From Silene latifolia (lineage: Eukaryota; Streptophyta; Magnoliopsida; Caryophyllales; Caryophyllaceae): DNA of 64,000 bases. The position numbers and the translations under genes were made by a program. Positions 62,969 to 64,000 of this stretch are shown here, one piece after another. Positions within the stretch are counted from its first letter, which is position 1, and every line of letters starts with the position of its first letter. The notes beneath the pieces were generated by a model that made no database searches, had not been told where the DNA came from, and was given only the letters and a program-made list of their open reading frames with translations. The stretch spans positions 12,898,948-12,962,947 of the forward strand of contig NC_133532.1 in the NCBI RefSeq assembly GCF_048544455.1. The letters are read 5' to 3'.

Positions 62969-64000
62969 TGAAAGAAATGTAGATCTATATACATACTAAC
63001 ATACTCATATATGTCGAAATTAATTTGTCATAAAATTAAATGTGGATTTTATGCATGCAAACATTAATAAAATAAGATAAGAAAACATTTTCTCACCATA
63101 AAGATTTCGGTCATAATGGGCACTAACAAGATCTCCTTCTTGTTAGTTCTTGAGCTTTCCATTAATGGATGAACATTCTTGACTTCAAATTAGAAGCCCT
63201 CCAATTAGTAGCACCCAAGACAATCCCTTAATCCCACAAATAAACATGTACTAGATGTTTGTATTGTAGTTTACCTTAAAATCTATTACTAATACTCATA
63301 TACTACTTCTAGTAATCTTAGTAATTTATATGAACAATTTAGATTAAAATCTCATCCTTTTTGATGAAGATGGAAGAGAGAGAAGAGAGGAAATTCTACA
63401 TGAACATATTGCATGTATTATGAATGGTAGAGTGTGATGAAAATTAAAAGAACAAAAGCACTCCACAAGTAATGAGGCCACACGGTTTGGGTGAGCCAAA
63501 AGGACCAATATATTGTCCTTCACTTTTCATTTTGTTCTTTTCTATACCTTAGGCTTGTAAGGCTAGTAGTAGGTAGGCATCATTATGTTTATTTTATCAA
63601 ATAAAATAAAACAACCAAAACCCACTAACACACCCACTATTTTCGGTCCATTATGTATAAAATGGACTACCATTTTATTTTTGTCAATTTGTCATTTGTC
63701 ACACAATATGTCACATGTAGTATGATACATGTTACTAATTAATTAAATGCATATTTATCACATAAATATCATTTTATAAATTAATTAAATTACATTCAAC
63801 AAATTGACTAGTGATGCTTGATCACTTAAATAAAATGGGTCATATAGTTATAATTCACAACTTCTTGTAATTATAATTAACCATTCATTCTTATCTTTAT
63901 TGTTTCTCAAACAATAAATAATTTTAGCAACAAAGCATTTTATTACTAAAATAAATCTTATTTAATCCCATTACAATAAGATATCAATATTCTCTTTCTC
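62969..64000 (-). repeat. Copia element 5' LTR (cut by window edge)
   Basis: Starts TGAAAGAAATG like 55446; at least 1032 bp present, nearly identical to the other LTR. Confidence 0.9.

Larger units (their letters stand above)
55446..64000 (-). mobile_element. Copia-type element with young LTRs and decayed interior
   Basis: The left repeat, 55446-56768, reappears from 62969 to the window end. Over the 1032 bp shared I see two differences (55470 region, and 55948 T versus A). On the minus strand the LTR starts TGTTGGGAAATG and ends TTTCTTTCA. A primer-site-like GGTATCAGAGCCA is complementary to 62954-62966, and a purine-rich AAGTGGGAGAT flanks 56769. The presumed target duplication TCGTT precedes 55446; its partner is outside. 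The interior retains only fragments of gag and pol. Confidence 0.88.

Overview
This is a transposon-dense nuclear window from a flowering plant. It contains intron-bearing genes, LTR retrotransposons primed by tRNA-iMet and tRNA-Asp, Mutator-like and Helitron DNA transposons, Tourist- and Stowaway-like MITEs and long TA/GA/ATT microsatellites. The TACTCGATCGAGTA palindrome clusters remind me of Caryophyllaceae (Silene-like) retroelements; that taxonomic guess is weak. I found no intact host gene, rRNA, tRNA, organelle segment or CRISPR array. The only host-type gene is a broken class III peroxidase. All assignments come from reading motifs, splice signals, LTR ends, primer-binding sites and target-site duplications; no search was run.

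Layout. 1-2228: two copia-type LTRs (minus strand) around a 174-bp internal remnant. 2229-3704: a peroxidase pseudogene with an inverted partial copy around a fold-back element. 4937-6374 and 6508-7041: two Helitron-like elements, tail to tail. 7236-8118: 3' end of a copia pol, minus strand. 8119-9893: LTR and leader of a plus-strand gypsy element; its leader resumes at 54918 and its gag begins at 55383. The 45 kb between is later insertion.

Inside that gap, MULE1 (about 9986-36172) has an FRS/FAR1-type transposase pseudogene (plus) and a long Ulp1/C48-protease-like gene with two tandem protease domains (minus). Introns and flanks of both are built of ACATTTACACTT-type arrays. MULE1 is interrupted by LARD1 (18761-28456, 3.65-kb LTRs, no ORF) and by a Tourist-like element (33094-34879), which itself holds a Stowaway MITE and a probable solo LTR. 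LARD2 (36189-44103) lies in the TA microsatellite between MULE1 and MULE2. MULE2 (about 44196-54806) is mostly LARD3 (45266-54506), an Athila-like non-autonomous element with two long open frames. From 55446 to beyond the window, a copia-type element with nearly identical LTRs but a decayed pol interrupts the gypsy gag after 21 codons.

The points most worth following are: (i) a Kaonashi-type MULE whose introns are made of its own repeat arrays; (ii) two pol-less LTR elements with different primers that carry related ORF1-like genes; (iii) short CG-centred palindromes clustered upstream of TATA-like boxes in unrelated LTR families and again inside the elements, probably promoter modules; (iv) LTR-pair differences concentrated at CTG/CAG sites, which may be a sequencing artefact.
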